NCBI RefSeq assembly: GCF_946221145.1
Contig: NZ_CAMIOH010000058.1
Span: forward strand, 1 to 16,286
Direction of reading: 5' to 3'
Length of the DNA stretch: 16,286 nucleotides
Source: an uncultured Paracoccus sp.
GTDB taxonomy: Bacteria > Pseudomonadota > Alphaproteobacteria > Rhodobacterales > Rhodobacteraceae
Positions within the stretch are counted from its first letter, which is position 1, and each line of letters opens with the position of its first letter. The position numbers and the translations under genes were made by a program. Below the pieces are notes generated by a model. The model did no database searches and was not told where the DNA came from. It was given only the letters and a program-made list of their open reading frames with translations. This document shows positions 7,244 to 14,965 of this stretch, piece after piece.

Positions 7244-8520
7244 TGCGCCTGTTCCCAGCACGTTGGCAGCGCCCCGATGCGCTGCACGGAAGCCCCTTGC
7301 AACGACGCCTGCGCCGCCTGTCCGCGATGGAGCGGAGAGAGGAGGCGCGTGCCTTCCTGGACGCCTTCCACGACGCGACCGGGGCCGGAAAGGCCGCACG
7401 GCAAGCCCGCTGGGCCGAGGTCCGGCGCGCGCTTGCCAAGACCGGGTATTACGAACACACACCCGACGAATTGGCCTATGGCGCGCGCCTGGCCTGGCGC
7501 AACAACGGCCGCTGCATCGGGCGGCTGCTGTGGGAAAGCCTGGATGTCGTGGACTGCCGCCACCTGACGGAACCCGCGCAGATCGCCCAGCGGGTCTTTG
7601 CCCATCTGGATGAGGCGCATGGCGACGGGCGCATCCGGTCGATCATCTCGGTCTTTGCGCCGGTCCGGGGGACCGAACTGCCATGCTGGATCGAAAGCCC
7701 GCAGGCGATCCAGTATGCGGCCCATGTCCAGGCCGACGGTCAGGTGATCGGCGACCGGCAGAACCAGGAAATGACCCGCATCGCCCTGTCGATGGGCTGG
7801 CAGCCGCCGGGGGCGCCGGGGGCGTTCGACCCGCTGCCGCTGCTGATCCGCGACCGCGACGACCGGCGGCACATGGTTGACCTGCCGCCATCCTGCATCC
7901 GCGAGGTGCCGATTGCCCATCCCGACTTTCCCGCCGTCGCCGATCTGGGCTTGCGGTGGTATTCGGTGCCGCTGGTCACGGGCCATTTCATGACGATCGG
8001 CGGCATCGACTATCCCTGCGCGCCGTTCAACGGCTTCTACATGGGGACCGAGATCGCTTCACGCGATTTCGCGGACAAGAGGCGCTATGACGTTCTGGCC
8101 GACATGGCCAGGGCCATCGGCACGGTGCCCGACAACAAGGCCGATCCGCTGTGGAAGGACCGCGCGCTGACCGAATTGAACGCGGCGGTATTGCAATCCT
8201 ATCGCCGGGCCGGAGTGACGATGCTGGATCACCACAGCGCATCCGACCAGTTCATGGCGTTTCACCGCCGCGAACAGGCGGCGGGGCGCTGTGTCGCTGC
8301 GGATTGGCGATGGATCGTGCCGCCCCAGGCCTCGGCGGCCTGCGATGTGTTTCACCTGAAGATGCGGAATTTCCACCCGGTCCCGAACTTCTATCGCGAC
8401 CGGGGCGACGAAGGCTTGCAGATGATGCCCTGGTACGGCGACCGCCACCGCCGTCGCAGCCTGGTCTGGCTGGACCGCTTTCATCGCCGCTGGAAAATCT
8501 GGAAGCGGATGGCGGGTTAG
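7243..8520 (+). CDS. nos: Bacterial nitric oxide synthase, oxygenase domain only
   Basis: A 425-residue protein that should oxidise L-arginine to citrulline and NO on a thiolate heme with a pterin cofactor. Recognisable along its length against B. subtilis NOS: WRNNGRCIGRLLW with heme-ligand C91; FNGFYMGTEI with arginine-binding E270; RDFAD with D275; DHHSASDQF; and DWRWIVPP with W355 and W357, equivalents of the heme/pterin-site tryptophans. There is no flavin reductase domain, so electrons must come from separate reductases. It is about 60 residues longer than B. subtilis NOS (363), with an N-terminal extension of roughly 35 residues and a basic C-terminal tail (DRHRRRSLVWLDRFHRRWKIWKR). 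The tryptophan usual in NGWYMGTEI is F265. The start overlaps the radical SAM stop (TAATG). NOS is uncommon in alphaproteobacteria, which suggests lateral acquisition. The family call is very secure; the physiological role is open. Confidence 0.95.
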   Translation: MRLFPARWQRPDALHGSPLQRRLRRLSAMERREEARAFLDAFHDATGAGKAARQARWAEVRRALAKTGYYEHTPDELAYGARLAWRNNGRCIGRLLWESLDVVDCRHLTEPAQIAQRVFAHLDEAHGDGRIRSIISVFAPVRGTELPCWIESPQAIQYAAHVQADGQVIGDRQNQEMTRIALSMGWQPPGAPGAFDPLPLLIRDRDDRRHMVDLPPSCIREVPIAHPDFPAVADLGLRWYSVPLVTGHFMTIGGIDYPCAPFNGFYMGTEIASRDFADKRRYDVLADMARAIGTVPDNKADPLWKDRALTELNAAVLQSYRRAGVTMLDHHSASDQFMAFHRREQAAGRCVAADWRWIVPPQASAACDVFHLKMRNFHPVPNFYRDRGDEGLQMMPWYGDRHRRRSLVWLDRFHRRWKIWKRMAG

Positions 8521-8635
8521 GACGCCCGCGCCCAGGCGGATCAGTGCCCGCACGATCGCCCCGGAACCCCTGCGGGTTGCGCCATCATGCCCAAGCGCGC
8601 AGACTGGTCCCATCGGGAACAGAGGAGGCAGGGGG

Positions 8636-10438
8636 ATGAAATATCCGGCACTTGCGGTTGCGATGCTGCTGGGCAGCGGCGCCGTGGTCCAGGGTCAGCA
8701 GGCGGCCGATGCGGTGGCGCCCGAGGGGGTGACACAGGCGCCTGCCCCGACAGACGGTTTTGGTCCGCTGACCGATGCCGCGCGTGCGGCCCTGACCGCC
8801 AAGGCGGAAGGCAGGCCCGTTGCCGGCCAGGAATGGATGGTCAGCGCGGCGCATCCGCTGGCCGCCCAGGCGGGGGCCAGGGTTCTGGAGGCCGGGGGCA
8901 GTGCCGCGGATGCGATGGTCGCCGTGCAGGCGGTACTGGGACTGGTGGAACCGCAAAGCTCGGGCCTGGGGGGCGGGGCCTTCCTGGTGTGGTATGACGC
9001 GGAAACCGGCGATCTGACGACGCTGGACGGGCGCGAAACCGCGCCCCTTGCCGCGACGCCCACGCTGTTTTTGGATGATGCCGGTCAGCCGATGGCGTTC
9101 ATGGATGCCGTGGTCGGCGGCCGTTCGGTCGGCACTCCCGGCACGCCCGCCCTGCTGGAGGCCGCGCATCGCAGATGGGGCCGGGCGAATTGGGCGGGCC
9201 TGTTCGACGATGCGCTGCGCCTGGCCCAGGATGGCTTCACCGTCTCGCCCCGGCTGGCGGGTCTGGTCGCGTCCGAGGGTGAGGCGTTGCAGGCCGATCC
9301 GGCGACGGCGGCCTATTTCTTTCCGGATGGCCGGCCGGTCGCGGCAGGGGCCATGCTGAAGAACCCGGCCTATGCCGACACCCTGCGCAAGCTGGCGGCA
9401 CAAGGCGCCGACGGCTTTTATCGGGGCGAGGTCGCGGAAGGCATCGTCGCCGCCGTGCGGGGCGCGGGCAATCCCGGCCTGCTGGCGCTGGGCGATCTGG
9501 CGGCCTATCGCGTGGTCGAACGCCCTGCCGTCTGCGTGGAATACCGCGCCCATGATGTCTGCGGCATGGGGCCGCCCTCGTCGGGCGGGCTGACCGTGGG
9601 GCAGATCCTGGGGATGCTGGGCGGCTATGATCTGGCCGCGCTGGGGGCGGACAGCCCGGAAAGCTGGCGGCTGATCGGCGATGCCTCGCGGTTGGCCTTT
9701 GCGGACCGGGGCCGCTTCATGGCCGACAGCGACCACGTGCCGATGCCGACCGAGGGGCTGATCGACCCCGCCTATCTGGCCGAACGCGGCAAGCTGCTGG
9801 CGGGCGACGACAGCCTGCCAGAGGTCGCGCCCGGCCAGCCGGGCTGGTCCCATGCGGCGCTGTGGGGGCAGGATCGGTCGCTGGAACTGCCGTCCACCAC
9901 GCATATCTCGATCGTGGACAGTCAGGGCAATGCGCTGTCGATGACGACGACCATCGAAAACGGTTTCGGGTCGCGGGTGATGGCGAACGGGTTCCTGCTG
10001 AACAACGAACTGACCGATTTCAGCTTTGAAACCCACGACGCGGCCGGCTGGCCCATCGCCAACGCCCTGGCGCCGGGCAAGCGGCCCCGGTCGTCGATGG
10101 CGCCGACCATCGTGCTGCGGGACGGCAGGCCGGTGATGGTAATCGGGTCGCCGGGCGGCAGCCGGATCATCGGCTATGTCGCCCGGGCGATCATTGCGCA
10201 TCTGGACTGGGGCATGGACATCCAGCAGGCGGTGGCCGCGCCCAATATCGTCAACCGCTTCGGCCCCATGGATGTCGAGGCCGGGCTGCCAGCCGCCCTG
10301 ACGGACGGGCTGACCGCCATCGGCTTTCAACTGAACGAAACCGACCTGACATCGGGTCTGCAAGGCATCGTGATCGTCCCGGATGGCCTGTCTGGCGGCG
10401 CCGATCCGCGACGGGAAGGCATCGCCCTGGGCGGCTGA
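8636..10438 (+). CDS. ggt: Gamma-glutamyltransferase, periplasmic Ntn-hydrolase proenzyme
   Basis: A 600-residue proenzyme with a strong AGGAGG (8623-8628) 7 bp before ATG 8636. The first roughly 20 residues (MKYPALAVAMLLGSGAVVQG) are a signal peptide. The protein should cleave itself before T421 in STTHISIVD, which becomes the catalytic N-terminal threonine of the small subunit. Other family landmarks are GLVEPQSSGLGGGAFLVWYD, PPSSGGLTVGQILGML and the oxyanion-hole stretch IGSPGGSRI near the C-terminus. It hydrolyses or transfers the gamma-glutamyl group of glutathione and related compounds in the periplasm. The gene lies 115 bp after the NOS stop on the same strand with its own strong RBS. 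A weak hairpin in that gap (AACCC-CTGC-GGGTT, 8565-8578) leaves open whether transcription continues from NOS. It ends just before a strong terminator. About 20 residues longer than E. coli GGT. Confidence 0.95.
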   Translation: MKYPALAVAMLLGSGAVVQGQQAADAVAPEGVTQAPAPTDGFGPLTDAARAALTAKAEGRPVAGQEWMVSAAHPLAAQAGARVLEAGGSAADAMVAVQAVLGLVEPQSSGLGGGAFLVWYDAETGDLTTLDGRETAPLAATPTLFLDDAGQPMAFMDAVVGGRSVGTPGTPALLEAAHRRWGRANWAGLFDDALRLAQDGFTVSPRLAGLVASEGEALQADPATAAYFFPDGRPVAAGAMLKNPAYADTLRKLAAQGADGFYRGEVAEGIVAAVRGAGNPGLLALGDLAAYRVVERPAVCVEYRAHDVCGMGPPSSGGLTVGQILGMLGGYDLAALGADSPESWRLIGDASRLAFADRGRFMADSDHVPMPTEGLIDPAYLAERGKLLAGDDSLPEVAPGQPGWSHAALWGQDRSLELPSTTHISIVDSQGNALSMTTTIENGFGSRVMANGFLLNNELTDFSFETHDAAGWPIANALAPGKRPRSSMAPTIVLRDGRPVMVIGSPGGSRIIGYVARAIIAHLDWGMDIQQAVAAPNIVNRFGPMDVEAGLPAALTDGLTAIGFQLNETDLTSGLQGIVIVPDGLSGGADPRREGIALGG

Positions 10439-10446
10439 CCAAACGA

Positions 10447-10473
10447 AAAGGGCGCGCCTGACGCGCGCCCTTT
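10447..10473. terminator. Bidirectional intrinsic terminator between ggt and the PRC-barrel gene
   Basis: A perfect 11-bp stem (AAAGGGCGCGC at 10447-10457 with its complement at 10463-10473) around a 5-nt loop lies between two convergent genes, 9 bp after the ggt stop and 23 bp before the PRC-barrel stop. The A/T ends give TTTCC on the plus strand and a better TTTTCGTTT run on the minus strand, so it can serve both. Confidence 0.85.
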
Positions 10474-10495
10474 CCGTGATCAGACATGCCGTGGA

Positions 10496-11014
10496 TTATT
10501 CGTCGATCCAGGCAAATTCCGGGGCATTTTCCAGGGCCGCCCGGTTGGCGGTGAAGACGATGAAATATTCGTTTTCCGAATCGCCATCACGGATCACGCG
10601 CAGGTCGTCCATGGACACGGCCACGGTCCGCTCGCCCAGGCCCAGGAAGCCGCCGATATCAACCAGCACGGCCTTGACCTGGCCGTCTTGGCTCAGCACC
10701 AGATCGCTGATCTCGCCGATGTCGTTCCAGTCCTGTTCGATTTCAGTATAGGTCGCGTTCACATCGACATCGGTTTCCGACGTATAGAGGCGCTTGCCGA
10801 TGAAGGTTTCGGCCGACATGTCGCCCGCCATTGCGGTATAGCCAAAGCCCTCGTCGGTGGCGGCCGGCATGGTCGTGGCGTCAGCGGCAGGCGCAGTGGC
10901 CGCAGCAGGGGCTTCGGTCGTTGCGGGGGCGGTGGTCGCGTCGGTGGTGGTCTGCGCCAGAACGGGCGAGGCAAGCATGGCGACAATGGCGGTGGAAGCA
11001 AGCAGCTTGGTCAT
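10496..11014 (-). CDS. Secreted PRC-barrel domain protein
   Basis: A 172-residue protein starting at the ATG whose complement is 11012-11014, preceded by AAGGA (11022-11026) about 7 bp away. The frame stays open to 11263, but that extension has no domain character, and this start gives a clean signal peptide (MTKLLASTAIVAMLASPVLAQ). Mature residues about 21-55 are an Ala/Thr/Pro-rich linker (TTTDATTAPATTEAPAAATA). The remainder from FIGKRLYTSETD is a PRC-barrel: GEISDLVLSQDGQVKAVLVDIGGFLGLGERTVAVSMDDL. PRC-barrels are small beta domains seen in photosynthetic reaction centre H and ribosome-maturation proteins; secreted versions are common in Rhodobacterales and have no settled function. It shares a bidirectional terminator with ggt. 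Domain call is firm, role unknown. Confidence 0.85.
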   Translation of the reverse strand: MTKLLASTAIVAMLASPVLAQTTTDATTAPATTEAPAAATAPAADATTMPAATDEGFGYTAMAGDMSAETFIGKRLYTSETDVDVNATYTEIEQDWNDIGEISDLVLSQDGQVKAVLVDIGGFLGLGERTVAVSMDDLRVIRDGDSENEYFIVFTANRAALENAPEFAWIDE

Positions 11015-11461
11015 GGCAATATCCTTCTTGTCTTCGTCAGGTCGATCCGGCCGGGCCGGCTGTCCAGTCAACAGCCGGGCCGTGCCGAGGTTCCCACACG
11101 ATTTCGCCATCAGGCGTCGGACGACACACCAGAAGATCGCCGCATCCTGTGGAAGCAGGAACTCCATGAGCCATCGTCTGGTATGGGAATCGTCTGGGCC
11201 GGGATATGTCCGGCGTGGTGTTTCAGGCATTCGTCTGCCTGCGACCGCACGCGGTTCTGTCATTCCCGCCAGACTGGTGTCCGGTCGTCAACGCGCGGGG
11301 TGGTGGTCCAGGTGAACCCTGATCATTCTCGCGCCGGCCACGACCCTGTCCGTGCGGTCTGGAGATGCAGGGCGATCAGACCTGGCGGCGGCCAGCCCGC
11401 ACGTAATCCAGCCCGTCAGGACGGTGCGGACATGGCCTGGGCCGTCGGCGCGGGATTGCCG
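11015..11461. other. 447-bp stretch without a convincing gene
   Basis: It lies between the PRC-barrel start and the end of nadE, both minus-strand. Open frames here have no domain or composition that suggests coding. It should contain the PRC-barrel promoter, but I cannot place -35/-10 boxes with confidence. The only clear structure is a hairpin at 11056-11078. A small RNA cannot be excluded from sequence alone. Confidence 0.5.
11056..11078. other. GC-rich hairpin upstream of the PRC-barrel gene
   Basis: A perfect 8-bp stem, CCGGCTGT / ACAGCCGG, encloses a 7-nt loop (CCAGTCA), and a few more pairs form beyond one mismatch. It lies 42 bp upstream of the PRC-barrel start on that gene's transcribed side and about 380 bp downstream of nadE. 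It could be a leader structure, or a terminator for nadE lacking a T-tract. Function not determined. Confidence 0.4.
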
Positions 11462-13120
11462 TTACAGCCTGTCGCGCCAGCGGTTCACCAGCGGATAACG
11501 GCGGTCCAGCCAGAAGGCCTTGGTCGAAATGCGCGGGCCGGGCGCGGCCTGGTATCGCTTCCATTCGCTGCCATACAGCAGCCGTTCGACATGTCGGACG
11601 GTGTCGGCATCGAACCCCTGGGCGACCAGATCGGCCAGCGACAGATCCTGTTCGACAAGCCCGTCCAGGATCGCGTCCAGAACCTCATAGGGGGGCAGCG
11701 AATCCTGATCCTTCTGATCGGGGCGCAGTTCGGCCGAGGGGGGCTTGGTGATGATCTGCGGCGGGATCACCTCGCCCGCCGGGCCCATCATCCAGTCGCG
11801 GTGGTTGTCGTTGCGCCAGCGGCAGGTCTGGAACACCCGGGTCTTATACAGATCCTTGATGGGGTTATAGCCGCCCGCCATGTCGCCATAGATGGTGGCA
11901 TAGCCGACGCCGACCTCGGATTTGTTGCCGGTGGTCAGCAACATGCCGCCGAACTTGTTCGACAGCGCCATCAGCATCACGCCGCGCAGGCGGGACTGGA
12001 TGTTTTCCTCGGTGATGTCGGGCGTGGTGCCCTCCATCAGATGGGCCAGGGCCAGGGCCACGGCATCGCGCGCGCCGTCGATGCGCACCGTGTCCAGCCG
12101 CACCCCCAGCCGCGCCGCGCAATCGGCCGCGTCGTCAAGGCTGGCCTGGGACGTGTATTCGCTGGGCAGCATCACGCAATGGACGTTCTGCGGGCCGACC
12201 GCATCGGCGGCGATGGTCGCCACAAGCGCGCTGTCGATGCCGCCCGACAGGCCCAGCACCACGCTTGTGAAGCCGGATTTGCGCAGATATTCGCGCAGGC
12301 CCAGCGTCATCGCGTTGTAATCCTGTTCCCAGGCGTCCGGCTGGGGCGCCATCAGGCCGGGCTCGGCCCGCCAGCCCTCGGCGCCGCGGATGAAGTCGAC
12401 ATGGGCCAGCGTTTCGGCAAAGGCGGGCAGCTGCACGACCTTGTGCCCGCCGGGGTTCAGCACGAAGCTGGCGCCGTCATACAGCTGATCGTCCTGCCCG
12501 CCCACCATGTTCAGATAGACCAGCGGCAGCCCGGTTTCCACCACGCGGGCGACCATATGGCCCATGCGCAGATCCAGCTTCTCGCGGTGATAGGGGCTGC
12601 CATTGGGGGTGATCAGGATCTCGGCCCCGGTTTCGGCCAGGGTTTCCGCGACATCGGGATACCAGCCATCCTCGCAGATCGGCGATCCGATCCGGGCGCC
12701 CGCCACCGCATAGGGGCCGCTGATCGGGCCGCTGTCGAACAGCCGCAATTCGTCGAACAGCTGCTTGTAGGGCAGGTGATGCTTCAGCACCCGGGCGATC
12801 ATCGCGCCGTCCTTGAACACCCAGTATGCGTTATACAACCTGTCGCCATCGCGCCACGGCCCGCCGATGCCGATCGCCGGGCCGCCCGTGCAGGCGGCAC
12901 CCAGGGCCAGGATCGCTTCCTCGGCCTGACGGGTGAAGGCGGGTTTCAGCACCAGATCCTGCGTCTGATAGCCGGTGATGAACATTTCCGGCAGGGCCAG
13001 CATGTCGGCGCCCGCCTCGCGCGCGGTCTGCCACGCGGCCTGGGCCTTGTCCGCATTGCCCTGCAAATCGCCGACCGTGGCGTTCAACTGGCCGATCGTC
13101 AGGCGGAAACGGTTGGTCAT
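11462..13120 (-). CDS. nadE: NAD+ synthetase, glutamine-dependent
   Basis: A 552-residue two-domain enzyme that makes NAD+ from nicotinate adenine dinucleotide, ATP and glutamine in the cytoplasm. The N-terminal nitrilase-type glutaminase (about residues 1-260) shows the catalytic triad: E45 in LPEMFITGY, K113 in VLKHHLPYKQLFDE and C149 in PICEDGWYPD. The C-terminal synthetase has the ATP-pyrophosphatase loop LSGGIDS at 291-297 and TGNKSEVGVGYATIYGDMAGG. Length matches the usual alphaproteobacterial form (about 550). The start is the ATG ending at 13120, preceded by AGGGG about 9 bp upstream; the frame stays open far beyond it through the antisense of the MORN gene, which is not coding. It is divergent from the MORN-repeat gene, and a small dyad TCCCC-N6-GGGGA (13143-13158) lies in the 123-bp space between them. 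Confidence 0.96.
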   Translation of the reverse strand: MTNRFRLTIGQLNATVGDLQGNADKAQAAWQTAREAGADMLALPEMFITGYQTQDLVLKPAFTRQAEEAILALGAACTGGPAIGIGGPWRDGDRLYNAYWVFKDGAMIARVLKHHLPYKQLFDELRLFDSGPISGPYAVAGARIGSPICEDGWYPDVAETLAETGAEILITPNGSPYHREKLDLRMGHMVARVVETGLPLVYLNMVGGQDDQLYDGASFVLNPGGHKVVQLPAFAETLAHVDFIRGAEGWRAEPGLMAPQPDAWEQDYNAMTLGLREYLRKSGFTSVVLGLSGGIDSALVATIAADAVGPQNVHCVMLPSEYTSQASLDDAADCAARLGVRLDTVRIDGARDAVALALAHLMEGTTPDITEENIQSRLRGVMLMALSNKFGGMLLTTGNKSEVGVGYATIYGDMAGGYNPIKDLYKTRVFQTCRWRNDNHRDWMMGPAGEVIPPQIITKPPSAELRPDQKDQDSLPPYEVLDAILDGLVEQDLSLADLVAQGFDADTVRHVERLLYGSEWKRYQAAPGPRISTKAFWLDRRYPLVNRWRDRL

Positions 13121-13243
13121 GATGCAGCCCCTGTTTCTCTCGTCCCCGTGATAGGGGATGGTGGCCGAAAGGAAAAGTCGGGCTTTGCGCCTGCGGGTCC
13201 GCTGCGCTAGACCATGGGGCGAATGACAAAGGGCGCTGATGCG

Positions 13244-14689
13244 ATGAAGGCGGCAAGTTTGGCGGCGGTGGTGGCACTGATGGCGGGAACCCTCGCCGCG
13301 GATGCGCAGGTCGTGACCAAGCAGTATGACGACGGCGGCGTGTACGAGGGCACGTTCCGCAACGGGCGTCAGCACGGCCAGGGCAGCTATGAGCTTCCCA
13401 ACGGCTATCGTTACGAAGGCGACTGGGTCGAGGGCCAGATCGTCGGCCAGGGCCGCGCGACCTTTCCCAACGGGTCCGTCTATGAAGGCCGGTTCGCGCA
13501 GGGCAAGCCGAACGGCACCGGCACCATCACCTATGCCGATGGCGGCACCTATGAAGGCGACTGGGTGGCCGGAGAGATCACCGGCAAGGGCGTGGCCCGC
13601 TATGCCAACGGTTCGGTCTATACCGGCGATTTCGTCCGCGGCCTGCATCAGGGCAAGGGCGTGCTGACCCAGCCCAACGGCTATCGCTATGACGGCGACT
13701 GGAATGCCGGGGTCAAGGAAGGGCAGGGGCGGATCACCTATCCCGATGGCGCGGTCTATGAAGGCGGGATGCTGGCAGGTCAGCGGGCGGGCAAGGGCAA
13801 GCTGACCATGGCCGACGGCCTGGTCTATGACGGCATCTGGTCGGCCGGGCAGATGTCGGGCAGCGGCGTGCTGGTCCAGGGCAGCGGCGACCGCTATGAA
13901 GGCCAGATGCTGAACGGCCGCCGCGAAGGCCCCGGCGTCGCCACCTATGCCAATGGCGATGTCTATGACGGAGAGTTCAAGGCCGACCGCCGCCACGGCC
14001 AGGGCACCTTCACCGGCACCGACGGCTATGTCTATACCGGCCAGTGGGCCGATGGCCGGATGGAGGGGCAGGGCCAGATCACCTATCCCGACGGGTCGCT
14101 GTATCGCGGCCAGATGCGGGCCGACCGCCCCGACGGCACCGGCAAGATCACCTATCCCGACGGCGCCACCTATGAAGGGCAATGGGTCGAAGGCGTGATC
14201 CAAGGCAGCGGCAAGGCCACCTATGCCAACGGCATGGTTTATGAAGGCGGCTTCCGCAACGCCCGCAATCATGGCCAGGGGCGGATGACCTATCCCGACG
14301 GCTATGCCTATACCGGCGCCTGGGCCGATGGCCAGCGCCATGGCGACGGCCAGGCCACCTATGCCGACGGCACCGTCTATACCGGCGGTTTCGTGAACGG
14401 CCTGCGTGAAGGCCAGGGCAAGCTGACGACGCCGGACGGATTTGTCTATGAGGGCGGCTGGAAGGCCGGAGAGATCGACGGCACCGGTGTCGCCACCTAT
14501 GCCAGCGGCGACCGCTATGAAGGCAGTTTCGTTGCGGGCAAACGCCAGGGGCAGGGCGTGATGCGCTATGCCAGCGGCGACGTGGCGTCGGGCGAATGGG
14601 ACGACAACCGTCTTGTCGAAACCAGCCCCGCCCCCGAGGGAGAGGCGGAAACCCCCGCCATGCCGGTCGAGGCGCCCAGCACTCCGTAA
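13244..14689 (+). CDS. Secreted MORN-repeat protein (18 full repeats)
   Basis: A 481-residue protein from ATG 13244, chosen because it gives a compact signal peptide (MKAASLAAVVALMAGTLAADA) with AxA cleavage; in-frame ATGs at 13214 and 13223 add up to ten residues and cannot be excluded. After the signal peptide nearly the whole protein is MORN repeats of consensus xDGxxYEGxWxxGxxxGxGxxxY: 18 full 23-residue units without any insertion or deletion, then a degenerate 19th (ASGDVASGEW) and an acidic, Pro-rich tail. MORN arrays form elongated beta-sheet ribbons linked in other proteins to lipid binding or scaffolding. Location should be periplasmic or extracellular. Aromatic residues alternate W and F/M between neighbouring units. 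Not recognised as a named gene; the structural call is firm and the function unknown. Confidence 0.9.
   Translation: MKAASLAAVVALMAGTLAADAQVVTKQYDDGGVYEGTFRNGRQHGQGSYELPNGYRYEGDWVEGQIVGQGRATFPNGSVYEGRFAQGKPNGTGTITYADGGTYEGDWVAGEITGKGVARYANGSVYTGDFVRGLHQGKGVLTQPNGYRYDGDWNAGVKEGQGRITYPDGAVYEGGMLAGQRAGKGKLTMADGLVYDGIWSAGQMSGSGVLVQGSGDRYEGQMLNGRREGPGVATYANGDVYDGEFKADRRHGQGTFTGTDGYVYTGQWADGRMEGQGQITYPDGSLYRGQMRADRPDGTGKITYPDGATYEGQWVEGVIQGSGKATYANGMVYEGGFRNARNHGQGRMTYPDGYAYTGAWADGQRHGDGQATYADGTVYTGGFVNGLREGQGKLTTPDGFVYEGGWKAGEIDGTGVATYASGDRYEGSFVAGKRQGQGVMRYASGDVASGEWDDNRLVETSPAPEGEAETPAMPVEAPSTP
13328..14569 (+). repeat. Tandem array of 18 MORN-coding units of 69 bp
   Basis: Units begin at 13328 and every 69 bp after, ending at 14569, with perfect register; a 19th degenerate unit starts at 14570. 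Units are diverged at the DNA level but share blocks such as TATGAAGGC and GGCCAGGGC. Protein alternation suggests an underlying 138-bp two-unit period. Confidence 0.9.
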
Positions 14690-14921
14690 CGGGGAAATCG
14701 CCGCATCCATCCGGGTGCAGGCCCATGACCGGCGGCGCCCAGCACGGCCGCCCAGCACGGCGGCCCGCCGATATTCGCCACCCTGAAGGCAGGGTCATCT
14801 TCAGACAGCATCGTGCCGCGATGCCGATGCCCTCATCGCACACCGCCCGCCCGCAGGGGCAACACCATCCGCGTCACCGGATGAACGGCCTGCTCTTTGC
14901 TGTGGTCCATCCTTGGGGGGA

Positions 14922-14959
14922 GTCGCCGGAACGGCGACCGGGGGGCCGACAGCCCCCCG
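14922..14959 (-). terminator. Double GC hairpin after tonB, probable terminator
   Basis: Two adjacent hairpins lie just downstream of the tonB stop on the minus strand: CGGGGGGC / GCCCCCCG (8 bp, 14939-14946 with 14952-14959, 5-nt loop) and GTCGCCG-GAA-CGGCGAC (7 bp, 14922-14938). There is no strong T-tract, so termination is inferred from stem strength and position. The rest of 14690-14965 holds no gene I can support, only a 12-bp direct repeat near 14737-14761. Confidence 0.55.
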
Positions 14960-14965
14960 CCTGCG

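Noticed and set aside
11015..11263. N-terminal extension of the PRC-barrel gene to 11263
   Set aside because: The extension has no recognisable character, and the start at 11014 has a good RBS followed by a signal peptide.
10688..13210. 840-codon plus-strand open frame opposite nadE
   Set aside because: A shadow of high GC on a real gene; the translation is His/Gln/Arg/Gly-rich with no domain, and nadE has full catalytic motifs on the other strand.
13328..14569. Regular 69-bp periodicity considered as CRISPR or satellite DNA
   Set aside because: The periodicity is fully explained by in-frame MORN repeats; units diverge at the DNA level and there are no constant repeats with unique spacers.
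13121..14758. Minus-strand frame of about 546 codons open upstream of nadE, antisense to the MORN gene
   Set aside because: It exists because the GC-rich 69-bp repeats keep one antisense frame open. The translation is a repetitive Ala/Gly/Ile pattern mirroring the MORN units, and the real nadE start with RBS is at 13120.
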